64,000 nt of DNA from Candidatus Hydrogenedentes bacterium ADurb.Bin170. GTDB taxonomy: Bacteria; Hydrogenedentota; Hydrogenedentia; Hydrogenedentales; CAITNO01. The stretch lies in assembly GCA_002070275.1 (NCBI GenBank), contig MWCY01000006.1:1-64000 (forward strand), written 5' to 3'. The notes below the pieces were generated by a model. The model saw only the letters and a program-made list of their open reading frames with translations. It was not told the DNA's origin and did no database searches. The position numbers and the translations under genes were made by a program. Numbering within the stretch: the first letter of the stretch is position 1; each line of letters begins with the position of its first letter. Shown one piece after another: positions 28,536-37,747 of the stretch.

Positions 28536-29333
28536 ATGAAGCGTGTTTTATCCATCGCCGGGAGTGACAGCGGCGGCGGTGCCGGTATTCAGGCGGACTT
28601 GAAAACGTGTGCTGCGCTGGAGTGCTACGGCATGTCCGCTATCACGGCAACAACGGCGCAAAACACGCTTGCTGTGACGGATATTCACGAGATCCCCCCA
28701 TCTCATGTGGAGGCACAGATTCGTGCCGTCCTCGATGACATCGGCGCTGATGCCATCAAAACAGGGATGCTCTCCAGTGCTTCCATTATTGACAGCGTCG
28801 CATCGGCGCTGGAAAGTTATTCACTGCCCCCTGTGGTGGTGGATCCTGTGATGATTTCGAAAAGCGGTGCCCATTTGCTGCGCCCGGAAGCGGTTGAAAC
28901 GATGAAACGGCGCATGATCCCTCTGGCAACACTGATCACACCCAATATTCCGGAAGCACTGGAACTTACCGGTCTGTCTCTGGAGAGCGATTCCCGGATT
29001 CCCTCTATTCTGGAGGCATTGAAAGCCCTTGGGTGCGCCTGTGTGCTCCTGAAAGGCGGCCATGCGGAATCGGCGGACTCCACCGATTATCTCTTTGACG
29101 GAAACAGCATCGTTTCCTATCCTGCACCCCGGATTGACACCTGCCATACCCATGGCACCGGGTGCACGCTGTCCACTGCCATCGCATGTTTTCTTGCCCG
29201 GGGCGAAACAATGAAAGATGCGGTTCAGTACGCCAAGGACTACCTGACCGGGGCAATCGCCCACAGTGAAACGCTTCGTGTTGGCAAGGGTACGGGCCCG
29301 GTACATCATGGCTGGCGTGAAGGGCGGCTGTAA
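28536..29333 (+). CDS. thiD: Hydroxymethylpyrimidine (phosphate) kinase
   Basis: 265 residues of the ribokinase fold. It phosphorylates HMP and HMP-phosphate for thiamine synthesis. The opening IAGSDSGGGAGIQADLKT, KTGMLSS and the anion-hole motif HGTGCTLSTAIA are diagnostic. GGAG seven bases upstream supports ATG 28536. No TPP riboswitch is visible before it; the gap to topA is only 28 bases, so it is probably transcribed with topA. An inverted repeat (GCAGCGCT/AGCGCTGC) lies just downstream without a T tract. Confidence 0.94.
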   Translation: MKRVLSIAGSDSGGGAGIQADLKTCAALECYGMSAITATTAQNTLAVTDIHEIPPSHVEAQIRAVLDDIGADAIKTGMLSSASIIDSVASALESYSLPPVVVDPVMISKSGAHLLRPEAVETMKRRMIPLATLITPNIPEALELTGLSLESDSRIPSILEALKALGCACVLLKGGHAESADSTDYLFDGNSIVSYPAPRIDTCHTHGTGCTLSTAIACFLARGETMKDAVQYAKDYLTGAIAHSETLRVGKGTGPVHHGWREGRL

Positions 29334-29420
29334 CAGTCCTGAGCGGGGAGCAGCGCTGCACTGAGAAGAAAAAGCGCTGCCGCCTCGATTTTCTGTGACA
29401 GAAAAAAAAGTGCCTTCTGC

Positions 29421-29449
29421 TTGTTTTTATCTTTTCGGCTCGTTACAAT
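29421..29449 (+). promoter_or_regulatory. Promoter for the Mrr-associated-domain gene
   Basis: TTGTTT (29421-29426), a 17-base spacer and TACAAT (29444-29449) form a good pair about 120 bases before the gene start. The leader contains a small hairpin TTCCG/CGGAA. Confidence 0.5.
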
Positions 29450-29567
29450 GTATAGGCAAGTGCTGACAAAGCGGCTGCAGGATAAAAAGAGTTAAGTTCC
29501 GAATGTCACCGGAAACTGTGGGAGCTCAGGACTTGCGCTCAACAGGGTTTCAGTTGCGAGAGTCTAG

Positions 29568-30818
29568 ATGTACGACAAAGAGGCATTAGAAGAATTTACG
29601 ACAGCCTGCGGACTTAAGCGCTATCGTGTTCCCGTGTCTGATCCTGCGTTGAACCGGCATCGCTTCATTTCTTCGGACACCCCTGAGTTTACACTCCATA
29701 AGGCAGCCCTGCAGGAAAAACTCTGGGTTGCTTTGGCGGAGCAGCGTGCAGAAGAAAAACGCCGTCGCCTCGGCCTTGAAATGAACGGGAAGCGATCCGA
29801 CCTTACTGCGCGTCAGAAGCAGAAAATAGCGGAAGATCGTACAGTGATGGCGCGGGAGGAGTTTTCGCACACCTTTAACACGCTGGAATACGGGCTGCAC
29901 CATCCACTGGATTTCAATTGGGATTTTTTCCGCACCTCCATGCCTTTTTCCGTACCCCGCCCGTCCGTGTCTGCCGGCAAAGAGCCTACACCTCCCATCT
30001 ATCCGCGTGAGCCACAAAGAACCGACTTCGCCTATACGCCGAAATATGAGGCTATGGATGTGCTGCGCCCGGGAAGAAAGCAGCAGAAGGATAAAGAGGC
30101 GCAGGAGCGCTTTCGGGAGGCGCATAAACACTGGCAGCGTCTTTGTGGCCGCATGAAATATATCTATGATGAGCAGATGGCGGATCATACCAGAAAGCTG
30201 CGCCAGGCTACGGAAAACCTCCCGAAAGAACTTGCCGCCTGGGAACAGGCAAAAGCGGAGTACGAGCAGATTCAGGAAATGTCCATGAGTATTGTGCAGG
30301 CTAAAGAAGAAGCCCTCGCACAGCATGATCCGCATGCCGTTCTTGATTATTTCGATATGGCGCTGGCGACCTCGTCCTATCCTGCCGCTTTTCCCCATTC
30401 CTTTGAGATGGATTATAAACCGGCAACACAGCGGCTGATTGTGGATTATCTGCTCCCCTCTCTCAAAGCGCTGCCCCGACTGGTCACGGTGGTTTACAAT
30501 GAAGTGACAGACAGTTTCAGTGATCAGATCATTACTGTTGAACAACAGGCCGCACTTTACACAAAACTGTTTTATGAAATTCCTCTTCGTACTTTTCAGG
30601 AACTTTTTTCGCTGGATACCTCAGATGCGCTTCAGTCCATCCGTTTCCGGGGCTATCTGTTTCTGGAGCAGGCAGGGGCGGAAAGGACCAATCTTCCACC
30701 GACGTGTATTGTGGATGTTAAAGCGGAGCGCTCTGTTTTTACCGGCATAGGTCTGCGTGAGAGTGACGCAATTTCGACCTTTGAAAAGCTGGGCGGCGTT
30801 ATCCATTCACTGGTTTGA
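29568..30818 (+). CDS. Protein resembling the non-catalytic region of Mrr-type restriction proteins, nuclease absent
   Basis: 416 residues, soluble, with no signal peptide. The N-terminal half is charged and helical with a Pro-rich stretch (PTPPIYPREP). The last 165 residues (from DPHAVLDYFDMALATSSYP through IVDYLLPS, QQAALYTKLFYEIPLRTFQELF and CIVDVKAERSVF) resemble, from memory, the conserved region that precedes the C-terminal Mrr-like nuclease domain in a family of predicted restriction endonucleases. Here the protein ends soon after that region and no PD-(D/E)xK motif is visible. It could be a DNA-sensing partner, a regulator or a remnant. The next gene starts three bases after its stop. 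Function unknown. Confidence 0.6.
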   Translation: MYDKEALEEFTTACGLKRYRVPVSDPALNRHRFISSDTPEFTLHKAALQEKLWVALAEQRAEEKRRRLGLEMNGKRSDLTARQKQKIAEDRTVMAREEFSHTFNTLEYGLHHPLDFNWDFFRTSMPFSVPRPSVSAGKEPTPPIYPREPQRTDFAYTPKYEAMDVLRPGRKQQKDKEAQERFREAHKHWQRLCGRMKYIYDEQMADHTRKLRQATENLPKELAAWEQAKAEYEQIQEMSMSIVQAKEEALAQHDPHAVLDYFDMALATSSYPAAFPHSFEMDYKPATQRLIVDYLLPSLKALPRLVTVVYNEVTDSFSDQIITVEQQAALYTKLFYEIPLRTFQELFSLDTSDALQSIRFRGYLFLEQAGAERTNLPPTCIVDVKAERSVFTGIGLRESDAISTFEKLGGVIHSLV

Positions 30819-30821
30819 CCG

Positions 30822-33254
30822 GTGTCTCTTCCTGTGCCAGGCAATGATAAACGCCATCCCCGCCTGTCCCGGCTCCGGAGCGGAGCGCTGCTTCTCCTCC
30901 TGATGGGTCTGGTTTCTGTGGTCGGGTTTTCCTGTCTTAGCACCTGGAAGGGACCTGCCGGTTCGCTGACCAATGACCTTTTTGTTCCGTCAATACTTTT
31001 AAATGCCGGGCTGGGTTTCAGCAATGCCGATGCGGATACAGTTCCGGGGCTCCGAGATTTTCTCGATTTTAAAAGCACTGCCTTTTCTCTCGAAAACATC
31101 AAAGCAGGCACAACGTTTCAGCCGCTGCATCCCTATCAGGAATTTCACCGGTATCTTCTTTATACGCTCGCGCTTGTGTGGTACTGCTTCGGTATCAACT
31201 GGATTTCGGTGAAGCTGCTGCTCATTGCGCTGCTCGTGCTGAGTGCGCTGCTGACGTACGGGATAAGCAGGCTTGTCCTGAACCGGCTGCTCAGCTTTCT
31301 GGTTGCGCTGTCTTTTTCCGCCTCCGCCGGAGTGTACTGGACACTGCCGGTTCTTCGTGATTTTGCCAAAGTGCCTTTTATTCTGGCGCTGCTGCTGCTG
31401 ATGGGACTCTTCATACGTCGACGTATGACTCCCCGTCTTTACTGGCTTCTTGCTTTAAGTGCAGGCGCAGTGATGGGTATCGGTATGGGGTTTCGCCGGG
31501 ATCTGCTGGTTTTTCTGCCGCCGGTACTTTTTTTTATCGCCGCGGCGAGGCTGCAGCACACTTCGCCTTCTGCCTTATTTCAGCGGGCGGGGGCACTGCT
31601 TCTGGCTTTTGGTGCTTTTGTATTGGCGGGACTTCCGGTGCATCTCTCCCTCTGCCGTGATGGCTATGTGGCAGCCCACGATACGCTGATGGGCTTTGCC
31701 ACTTATTCCGACCAGGAACTGGCGCTGCTCCGGTCGGGTTCCTATGAGAAGCATGCGCTGCTGAATGACCTTTTCAGCACCTATAAAGCCTATGATGCTG
31801 CGAAAAGAGGTGTTACTTTCCGTAAAGGTGTTTATGAGGAGCGGCTGAGCGATCCGCACTTTGATCTGGAGATGAAAAGCGCTTATGCGCGTAAAATCAT
31901 GCTCACCTTTCCTGCCGATATGCTTCTGCGCGCCTATGCCTCTGTGCTCCGTATCAATACAGGCTCCGCACCGGCGCCCTATTACCCGCTGCGCCTGATA
32001 GAAAAATACGGATTCCTCTTTCTGATTGTCGCTTTGCTGCTTTCGTCCGCTGTAAAGCCGCGCCAGACTTTTTTGCTGCTGCTGCTCGTATTGTATTGCT
32101 GCGGTATCACCAGCCTGCAGTTCGGTGTACGCCACAGCGTACATCTGGCGTTTCTTCCGTATTTTTTTGCGGCCATGACGATACAACTGATGATCTCCGC
32201 TGCCGTGCAGTTCCGGAAAATCCGCTGCGGAAACGCCTCTTTTCCCAGTTTTACGGCTGTTTTGCGCAGGCGATGGCATTATGTCCCTGTGCTTCTTTTG
32301 CTGCTGCTTCTGTTCTGGCTTCCCGTCAAAATCAGCGGAATGCTGCAGGAAAGGCAATTCCGTCCGCTGCTCCGTCACTATGAGGCGCAGGAAAGCAGGC
32401 CCCTTCGCTATATTGCCCGGCAATGGGATGACCGCATGATCTTTATGCCCCTCCGTGACCGGGTGCACGAAAAGAGTGAAAGTTTTCATCTGATAGATCA
32501 TGTCTCCACTTCTTTTCTGGAGGCGCGCTTTCAGCAAGTCCGGGAGCCGCTGGATATCCGTTTTGTTTACGAGGCTGATCAGGATTTCTGGGATTTCAGT
32601 GCGCCCCTTGCCTGCGAAGTGGCGGAGGATGCGCTGCCCTGTGCCCTGCGGCTTTTTTTTCCGGTGCCTGAACTGAAGGGGGAAGACGCTGCCAGTCATT
32701 TTACAGGTCTTTCATTGCCGATGAGCCAGCGCCAGTATTTTGCAGGGTTTCAGGAGATTGAGACGCCGGAAACAGGCGAGCTCCTGATGCCGGTGCTGAT
32801 TCCTGAAAAGGAAGGATCTTTTCTTTTCCGCCAGCGGCTGGAGCTTCCCTGGGCCGGTACCTGGTGGCGGCAGTATCCGAAAGAGGATGTATTTGACGCT
32901 GCCATTGCGAAAGAGGGGATCAAACATGCCATAATGACGGGTCGGGCGGAAGAAGCCGTTGAAAAAGCGCAGGATGCGCTGAGCCATCGTCCGGACAGTC
33001 CTGCTTTCAGCCTGCTTTACATGGAAGCATTGGAAGAGAGCGGGAGAGCGCAGGATGCGCGCATGGTGGCGCAGCATCTTCTCCGCAGCTTCCCCGGCGC
33101 CCGCGCCCTTTATGCACGGCTCGGCAGCTTTTATGCCACCCGGGGCGGTGCTGATCGGCAGCGTCAGGAATGGCAGTGCCTTCCGGCGCAGCTGGCGGAT
33201 CGTCGGTTTGAAGATGAGTTCTGCTATCTTACCGCCCGTCCGCAGCAGGAATAA
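30822..33254 (+). CDS. Polytopic glycosyltransferase-like membrane protein with C-terminal repeats
   Basis: 810 residues. About ten membrane spans fill residues 20-500, with an early periplasmic loop after the first span (WKGPAGSLTNDLF), the layout of GT-C glycosyltransferases such as ArnT/PMT-like proteins, though I see no clear catalytic DE/DD signature. The C-terminal 300 residues are soluble and end with TPR-like helical pairs (AEEAVEKAQDALSHRPDSPAFSLLYMEAL). The start is GTG 30822, three bases after the previous stop, which suggests coupling, although the ribosome site is weak. The substrate is unknown; a lipid-linked sugar transferase is a guess. Confidence 0.6.
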   Translation: MSLPVPGNDKRHPRLSRLRSGALLLLLMGLVSVVGFSCLSTWKGPAGSLTNDLFVPSILLNAGLGFSNADADTVPGLRDFLDFKSTAFSLENIKAGTTFQPLHPYQEFHRYLLYTLALVWYCFGINWISVKLLLIALLVLSALLTYGISRLVLNRLLSFLVALSFSASAGVYWTLPVLRDFAKVPFILALLLLMGLFIRRRMTPRLYWLLALSAGAVMGIGMGFRRDLLVFLPPVLFFIAAARLQHTSPSALFQRAGALLLAFGAFVLAGLPVHLSLCRDGYVAAHDTLMGFATYSDQELALLRSGSYEKHALLNDLFSTYKAYDAAKRGVTFRKGVYEERLSDPHFDLEMKSAYARKIMLTFPADMLLRAYASVLRINTGSAPAPYYPLRLIEKYGFLFLIVALLLSSAVKPRQTFLLLLLVLYCCGITSLQFGVRHSVHLAFLPYFFAAMTIQLMISAAVQFRKIRCGNASFPSFTAVLRRRWHYVPVLLLLLLLFWLPVKISGMLQERQFRPLLRHYEAQESRPLRYIARQWDDRMIFMPLRDRVHEKSESFHLIDHVSTSFLEARFQQVREPLDIRFVYEADQDFWDFSAPLACEVAEDALPCALRLFFPVPELKGEDAASHFTGLSLPMSQRQYFAGFQEIETPETGELLMPVLIPEKEGSFLFRQRLELPWAGTWWRQYPKEDVFDAAIAKEGIKHAIMTGRAEEAVEKAQDALSHRPDSPAFSLLYMEALEESGRAQDARMVAQHLLRSFPGARALYARLGSFYATRGGADRQRQEWQCLPAQLADRRFEDEFCYLTARPQQE

Positions 33255-33301
33255 AGAACGGAGAGAAAACGCTTTCCTCTTCAAGTACCTGCCTTTTTTG
33301 T

Positions 33302-33330
33302 TTGACTTGCCTCCGGCGGGTGTGTAGCAT
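33302..33330 (+). promoter_or_regulatory. Promoter for the MBL-fold hydrolase gene
   Basis: TTGACT (33302-33307), a 17-base spacer and TAGCAT (33325-33330) precede the gene by about 33 bases. Confidence 0.5.
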
Positions 33331-33363
33331 GATAGCGTATCTCTACCATGGAGAATTCCCTCA

Positions 33364-33975
33364 ATGGAACTGTTAACCTTTCCGGTAACTCTTTTTGAAA
33401 CAAATTGCTATGTAATCCGGCATGAAGGGCAGGCCCTGGTCATAGACCCCGGTGAAGGCACGCCTGCGCTGCTGAAAAGCCTGGAAAATTATGACGTAAC
33501 CCTCATTGTCAATACCCACTGTCATTGCGACCACAGCGGCGGCAACGCTGCCGTGATTCAGCAGACAGGAGCGCCTCTTGCCTGCCACGCAGCGGATCTG
33601 CCGCTGCTGCGGAGTATTTCCGAGCAGGGGCGTATGTTCGGTGTGCCCTTTCCGTCTTCGCCTGATCCGGACAGGCTGCTCAATCACGGCGATATTCTGT
33701 CGCTGGGCGATCTCGAGTTTGAAGTGCGCCACACGCCCGGGCACTCACCGGGGCATGTGGTGCTGATCGCACCGGGCATTGCGCTTGTGGGTGATGTGCT
33801 TTTTGCCGGAAGCATCGGCAGGACGGATCTGCCCGGCGGAAGCATGAAAGAACTGCTGCACAGTATTCATACGCAACTGATGACGCTTCCCGATGAGACA
33901 AAAGTCTACAGCGGGCATGGACCGGCAACAACCATTGGCGAAGAACGGATTAACAATCCTTTTCTGGTGAAATGA
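33364..33975 (+). CDS. Metallo-beta-lactamase-fold hydrolase (glyoxalase II-like)
   Basis: 203 residues, a minimal MBL-fold hydrolase. The zinc motif THCHCDHSGG near residue 52, HTPGHSPGH near 124, the bridging aspartate in VGDVLFAGSIGRTD and the final histidine in YSGHGP are all present, so the enzyme should be active with two metals. It is typical of YcbL/glyoxalase-II-like thioester hydrolases. GGAG nine bases upstream supports the ATG. The LysM gene starts one base after its stop codon. Confidence 0.9.
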   Translation: MELLTFPVTLFETNCYVIRHEGQALVIDPGEGTPALLKSLENYDVTLIVNTHCHCDHSGGNAAVIQQTGAPLACHAADLPLLRSISEQGRMFGVPFPSSPDPDRLLNHGDILSLGDLEFEVRHTPGHSPGHVVLIAPGIALVGDVLFAGSIGRTDLPGGSMKELLHSIHTQLMTLPDETKVYSGHGPATTIGEERINNPFLVK

Positions 33976-33976
33976 C

Positions 33977-36193
33977 ATGATTACAGCATTGCTTTTCTGC
34001 CTGAGTCTGTCCGGCGCTTTTGACATCAGCCTTGCGCCCGATCAGCCTATGCCCTTTATCTATGTGGATGATCCGCTGATTATTGAGTTTTCGTCTGATA
34101 CGGATGCGGAGGTGGAAGGGCGGCTTCTTTTCCGTGCGGCAGCCGATGGCGCTGAAACAGAATGCCGGCTGGATAAAATGCTGGTGCGCGGCGGCACGGA
34201 ATACTGGTATGCCGTACACAATGCACCTGAAAACCGCGGCCTTTTTTATCTCAATGCCGAACTCACCGTGAACGGCGAGGCGATGCAGTTTGAGCGGCGC
34301 TATTGCCGTATAGACCGGCCTGCCGCACTGACATCCCTGCCTATCTATGCGCATTGCGGCGGTGAGGAAAACACCTGCCCTGTTGTGGCGCTCCGGAATG
34401 TCGGAATCAATACGCTGCGGGTGGAAGCGAATAACGCCGCTTTGCCTGCTATTGCGCAGCGCGCCGCTGCGGAAGAGGTGCATCTGCTTCTTGTTGTTCC
34501 CGCATCCGGCATGGCTGAAACACTGGAGAGCATCAAACCGGTAGTGCAGAGCAGCTGCGAACACATCCTCCGCTTCGAAGTGGTTTACGATCCGTCAAAG
34601 GCTGAAAGTGCCAGAGCTGCGGAACTGATCCGGGAGACCGGCTGTCCTGCCGGGATTTCTTTTGTTGTGAATAATGCAGCCGCTTTTGCTGCCCTGCTCG
34701 GCCAGAATTCGACGCTGCCCCTGCGCCATGTATCTCTGGCAGGCGACGTCTGGCCTGCTGCGTCCGAGGTGCGGCGCATCCGTCAGATGGCTGTGCTGCA
34801 GGGGCTGGAAGGGCTGAACATTCATGTGATCTGTCCTGCGTGGCATCCGAAATCCCAGCAGTCCTATGCGGAATTTCTGCAGCGTTTTTTTGAGTATAAG
34901 GCGGAAGGTGCCGGAAGCCTGGGCATCAATGCAGCTCTTATTGCCGATGATATGGGTACGCAGGAAATGATGGCATGGCTTAACGGTCTGTCACTGCGAT
35001 GCAAGGCAGGTACTTATGTGGGCACACTGGCAGCCAAAGATGGGAAAAGCACGATGCTTTTCCGTACCGGCGCTTCCTGGCTCGCTGTAATTTTCGGGTC
35101 GGAAAAGCAAAGTGCAGGCCTGGCGCTGTCGGTGGATGGTTCTTTAAATCTGGAGCTCTCCGATGCTTTCGGCAATCCTCTGCCTGTCCCGGAAATAAAG
35201 GAAGGAAAGCTTCCGCTCAATACAGGAACGATGCCTCTGTACCTTACGGGCGACGGCGGAGTGATTCTGGGCGATGTTGCGCTGCAGCAGGCAGCCCGCC
35301 TGTCGTCGGAATTTCTGGCGAAAAAAGAAATAACGGACGCCCTGCCTCCTGAATTTTCTCAACTGGTGAAGACCATCGGTGCGGAACCCAAAGGCGCCGG
35401 CTGCCGCCTTCGTTTTATGGAGCTGCTCCGGTACCTGCCCGGTCTGGAGGAAGCGCTCGGGTTCCGTACGCTTCCCAGGCAGGTTGTTGTGCCTGCGCTT
35501 ATGCTGATTGTCGATCTTGCACGGTCGCTGGCGGTGATCGAAGAAGACAGGGCGGAGCTTTTTGTGGAACCCCTTCCGGATATTATGAGCAAGACAGAGG
35601 AATTGCAATCTCTTTATCTGACTGCATCCAGCGGATCATCCCGCACCCGTGAGCGCAGCGACTGGATTCTGTCCGAAGTCAGAAGGCTTCTGGAAGAAGC
35701 GGAGACGCTGGAAAAGACCGGAAGAAAAATTGAAGCAACTGCTGTCGCCCAGATCGCCTACTGGCGTGCTCAATGTCTCAAACCGGCGTCACAAGCGGAA
35801 ACGGTACTCGATACCGGGCCTCTCGAACCGCTGGTACTTCCCGGCGAGGCGCCTGCAGAAGCCGCAACTGTACCCGTTCCGGTGGAGCTGCCGCCTGTCA
35901 AGCCTGAAGAAGCCGTGAAAGAGCAGGCTGCACCGCAGGCAGAGACGCCCCAAAAAGAAGAAGCGGCGAAAGCGGACAAAAAGGCCGAGCCGGAAAAGAA
36001 AGAAGAAGCGAAAGAAGAGAAGGTTGAGCGCAACGCTGCCGGAGATATTGTCTATTCGGTTAAAAAAGGCGATAATCCCTACCTGATAGCGCAAAAGTAC
36101 GGTGTGAGTCTCGACGATCTGCTTAAGTGGAACAAACTGACGAAAAAATCCAGATTAAGCATCGGACAGAAACTCATCATTAAGAAAAAGTAG
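33977..36193 (+). CDS. Secreted protein with C-terminal LysM domain
   Basis: 738 residues with a short signal peptide (MITALLFCLSLSGAFD). The first 120 residues look like a beta-rich domain. Residues 120-330 alternate strands and helices (LIVNTH-free, LRVEANNAALPAI, LHLLLVV-type segments), suggesting a degenerate barrel, but I find no catalytic motif. A helical region and a long Pro/Glu/Lys-rich linker (about 620-690) follow. It ends with one LysM motif (VYSVKKGDNPYLIAQKYGVS with RLSIGQKLII), so it should bind peptidoglycan in the periplasm. Role unknown; possibly envelope maintenance. Confidence 0.7.
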   Translation: MITALLFCLSLSGAFDISLAPDQPMPFIYVDDPLIIEFSSDTDAEVEGRLLFRAAADGAETECRLDKMLVRGGTEYWYAVHNAPENRGLFYLNAELTVNGEAMQFERRYCRIDRPAALTSLPIYAHCGGEENTCPVVALRNVGINTLRVEANNAALPAIAQRAAAEEVHLLLVVPASGMAETLESIKPVVQSSCEHILRFEVVYDPSKAESARAAELIRETGCPAGISFVVNNAAAFAALLGQNSTLPLRHVSLAGDVWPAASEVRRIRQMAVLQGLEGLNIHVICPAWHPKSQQSYAEFLQRFFEYKAEGAGSLGINAALIADDMGTQEMMAWLNGLSLRCKAGTYVGTLAAKDGKSTMLFRTGASWLAVIFGSEKQSAGLALSVDGSLNLELSDAFGNPLPVPEIKEGKLPLNTGTMPLYLTGDGGVILGDVALQQAARLSSEFLAKKEITDALPPEFSQLVKTIGAEPKGAGCRLRFMELLRYLPGLEEALGFRTLPRQVVVPALMLIVDLARSLAVIEEDRAELFVEPLPDIMSKTEELQSLYLTASSGSSRTRERSDWILSEVRRLLEEAETLEKTGRKIEATAVAQIAYWRAQCLKPASQAETVLDTGPLEPLVLPGEAPAEAATVPVPVELPPVKPEEAVKEQAAPQAETPQKEEAAKADKKAEPEKKEEAKEEKVERNAAGDIVYSVKKGDNPYLIAQKYGVSLDDLLKWNKLTKKSRLSIGQKLIIKKK

Positions 36194-36240
36194 TCTGACG
36201 CAGCAGGTCTGCAGCGACACCGTTTTTTCTGAGACCAGCC

Positions 36241-36268
36241 TTACCGACTGAAAAAAAATACATACAAT
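36241..36268 (+). promoter_or_regulatory. Candidate promoter for hisS
   Basis: TTACCG (36241-36246), a 16-base A-rich spacer and TACAAT (36263-36268) lie 17 bases before the hisS start, so the leader would be short. Confidence 0.35.
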
Positions 36269-36284
36269 AAAGGCGGAAGTGTTT

Positions 36285-37739
36285 ATGAAAGCAAAACTGG
36301 TAAAACCCCAGAACCTTAAAGGATTTCAGGATCAGCTCCCGGAAGATATGCTGGTGCGGCGCCGGGTCATTGAAACCATACAGAAAAGCTATGAGCTTTT
36401 CGGGTTTCTGCCCCTCGATACACCGGTGATGGAAAGTTTCGAGACGCTTATGGGTGCGGGCGGCACAGAGATTGCCAAAGAGATTTTTCGGCTGCAGACG
36501 CCCGAAGAGGAGGATGCAGCGCTGCGCTTTGATCTGACGGTGCCCTTTGCGCGGGTGATCAGTCAGTATCGGGACAGGTTGAAACTGCCTTTCAGGCGTT
36601 ACCATATGGGGCCTGTGTTTCGGGCGGATAAGCCGGGGCCGGGACGTTTCCGCCAGTTTACCCAGTTTGATATTGATATTGCCGGAGCCAGAACTATCGC
36701 TGCCGATGCGGAAGTTGTTGCTGTGCTCTGCCATGCCATGAATGCCCTCGGACTCACAAAAGAAGGGGCACCTCTTTTCCGGATCCGTATCAGCAACCGG
36801 GTGCTTCTGGATGCGCTTCTTGATGGCTGCAGTATTGAAGATCCGGAAAAAGTAAAGCATATTCTTCGGGTCATCGACAAACTGCAGAAAGTGGGGATCG
36901 ACAATGTGCGTAAAGAACTGGGCGAAGGGCGCATTGACGATTCCGGCGATCCCATTCCCGGCGTGCATCTGTCAGAGGACACGATCGAAATTATTACCCG
37001 CTTTGTCGAAGTGGCGACAGATTCCAGAGAGCGGATGATTGAAAAACTGGAAGCGCTACTTCCGCAAACAAAACTGGCGGAAGAGGCTCTTGCCCAGATG
37101 AGAGAACTCCATGCCTTCCTGACGGCGCTGGATGTTTCCGAAGAGGAGGCGGTTTTTGATCCCAGCCTTACCCGGGGGCTCGATTATTACACGGGTCCTG
37201 TTTTTGAAATTGAAATACCGGCGTGCCGGGAAGTGGGTTCTGTGGGCGGGGGAGGCAGGTATAACCGTTTGTGCAGCCGTTTTCTTTCGCAGGATATTCC
37301 CGCCACCGGTGCCTCTATCGGGTTGGACAGGCTGCTTGCCGCGCTGAGCAGTCTGGGGCTCGTGACCACGCAAAAGAGCAATGTGCAGGTATGCATTGCA
37401 ACAGTGGGAAAAGTGGCACGGGATGAAGTGCTGAAAATCGCCTCGGAGCTGCGTGCCGCCGGCATCTCGACGATGCCCTATCTCGGCAACAAGAAAAACA
37501 TGGGTGATCAGCTGAGTAATGCGGACAGCTATGACATTCCTGTTGCTGTAATTATAGGCGAGGATGAACTGCAGCGGGGTGAAGTGTCTGTCAAAAACCT
37601 GATTCAGGGGAAAGAAATCCGGCAGGACATCAAAGACCACGACGAATATCGTCAGGCGGGAACTGCCGGACAGCAGACCGTTGCCCGGACAGAAATGGTC
37701 TCCGTAATCCTTCGTATCCTTTCATCAGTGGAGAGGTAA
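36285..37739 (+). CDS. hisS: Histidyl-tRNA synthetase
   Basis: 484 residues, a class II aminoacyl-tRNA synthetase. Motif 2 (ALRFDLTVPFARV and the RYHMGPVFRAD segment), the histidine-specific RGLDYYTGPVFEI and the GGGGRYN loop are clear, and a C-terminal anticodon-binding domain follows (VQVCIATVG and later). At 484 residues it is longer than the E. coli enzyme (424), with extra sequence between motif 2 and the histidine A box. ATG 36285 is preferred over GTG 36279 because GGCGGAAG lies closer to normal spacing. Confidence 0.95.
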   Translation: MKAKLVKPQNLKGFQDQLPEDMLVRRRVIETIQKSYELFGFLPLDTPVMESFETLMGAGGTEIAKEIFRLQTPEEEDAALRFDLTVPFARVISQYRDRLKLPFRRYHMGPVFRADKPGPGRFRQFTQFDIDIAGARTIAADAEVVAVLCHAMNALGLTKEGAPLFRIRISNRVLLDALLDGCSIEDPEKVKHILRVIDKLQKVGIDNVRKELGEGRIDDSGDPIPGVHLSEDTIEIITRFVEVATDSRERMIEKLEALLPQTKLAEEALAQMRELHAFLTALDVSEEEAVFDPSLTRGLDYYTGPVFEIEIPACREVGSVGGGGRYNRLCSRFLSQDIPATGASIGLDRLLAALSSLGLVTTQKSNVQVCIATVGKVARDEVLKIASELRAAGISTMPYLGNKKNMGDQLSNADSYDIPVAVIIGEDELQRGEVSVKNLIQGKEIRQDIKDHDEYRQAGTAGQQTVARTEMVSVILRILSSVER

Positions 37740-37747
37740 GCGGTACC

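Noticed and set aside
31575-32699. 374-codon reverse frame antisense to the membrane glycosyltransferase-like gene
   Set aside because: Composition is the complement of Leu-rich membrane helices; no family match and no ribosome site.
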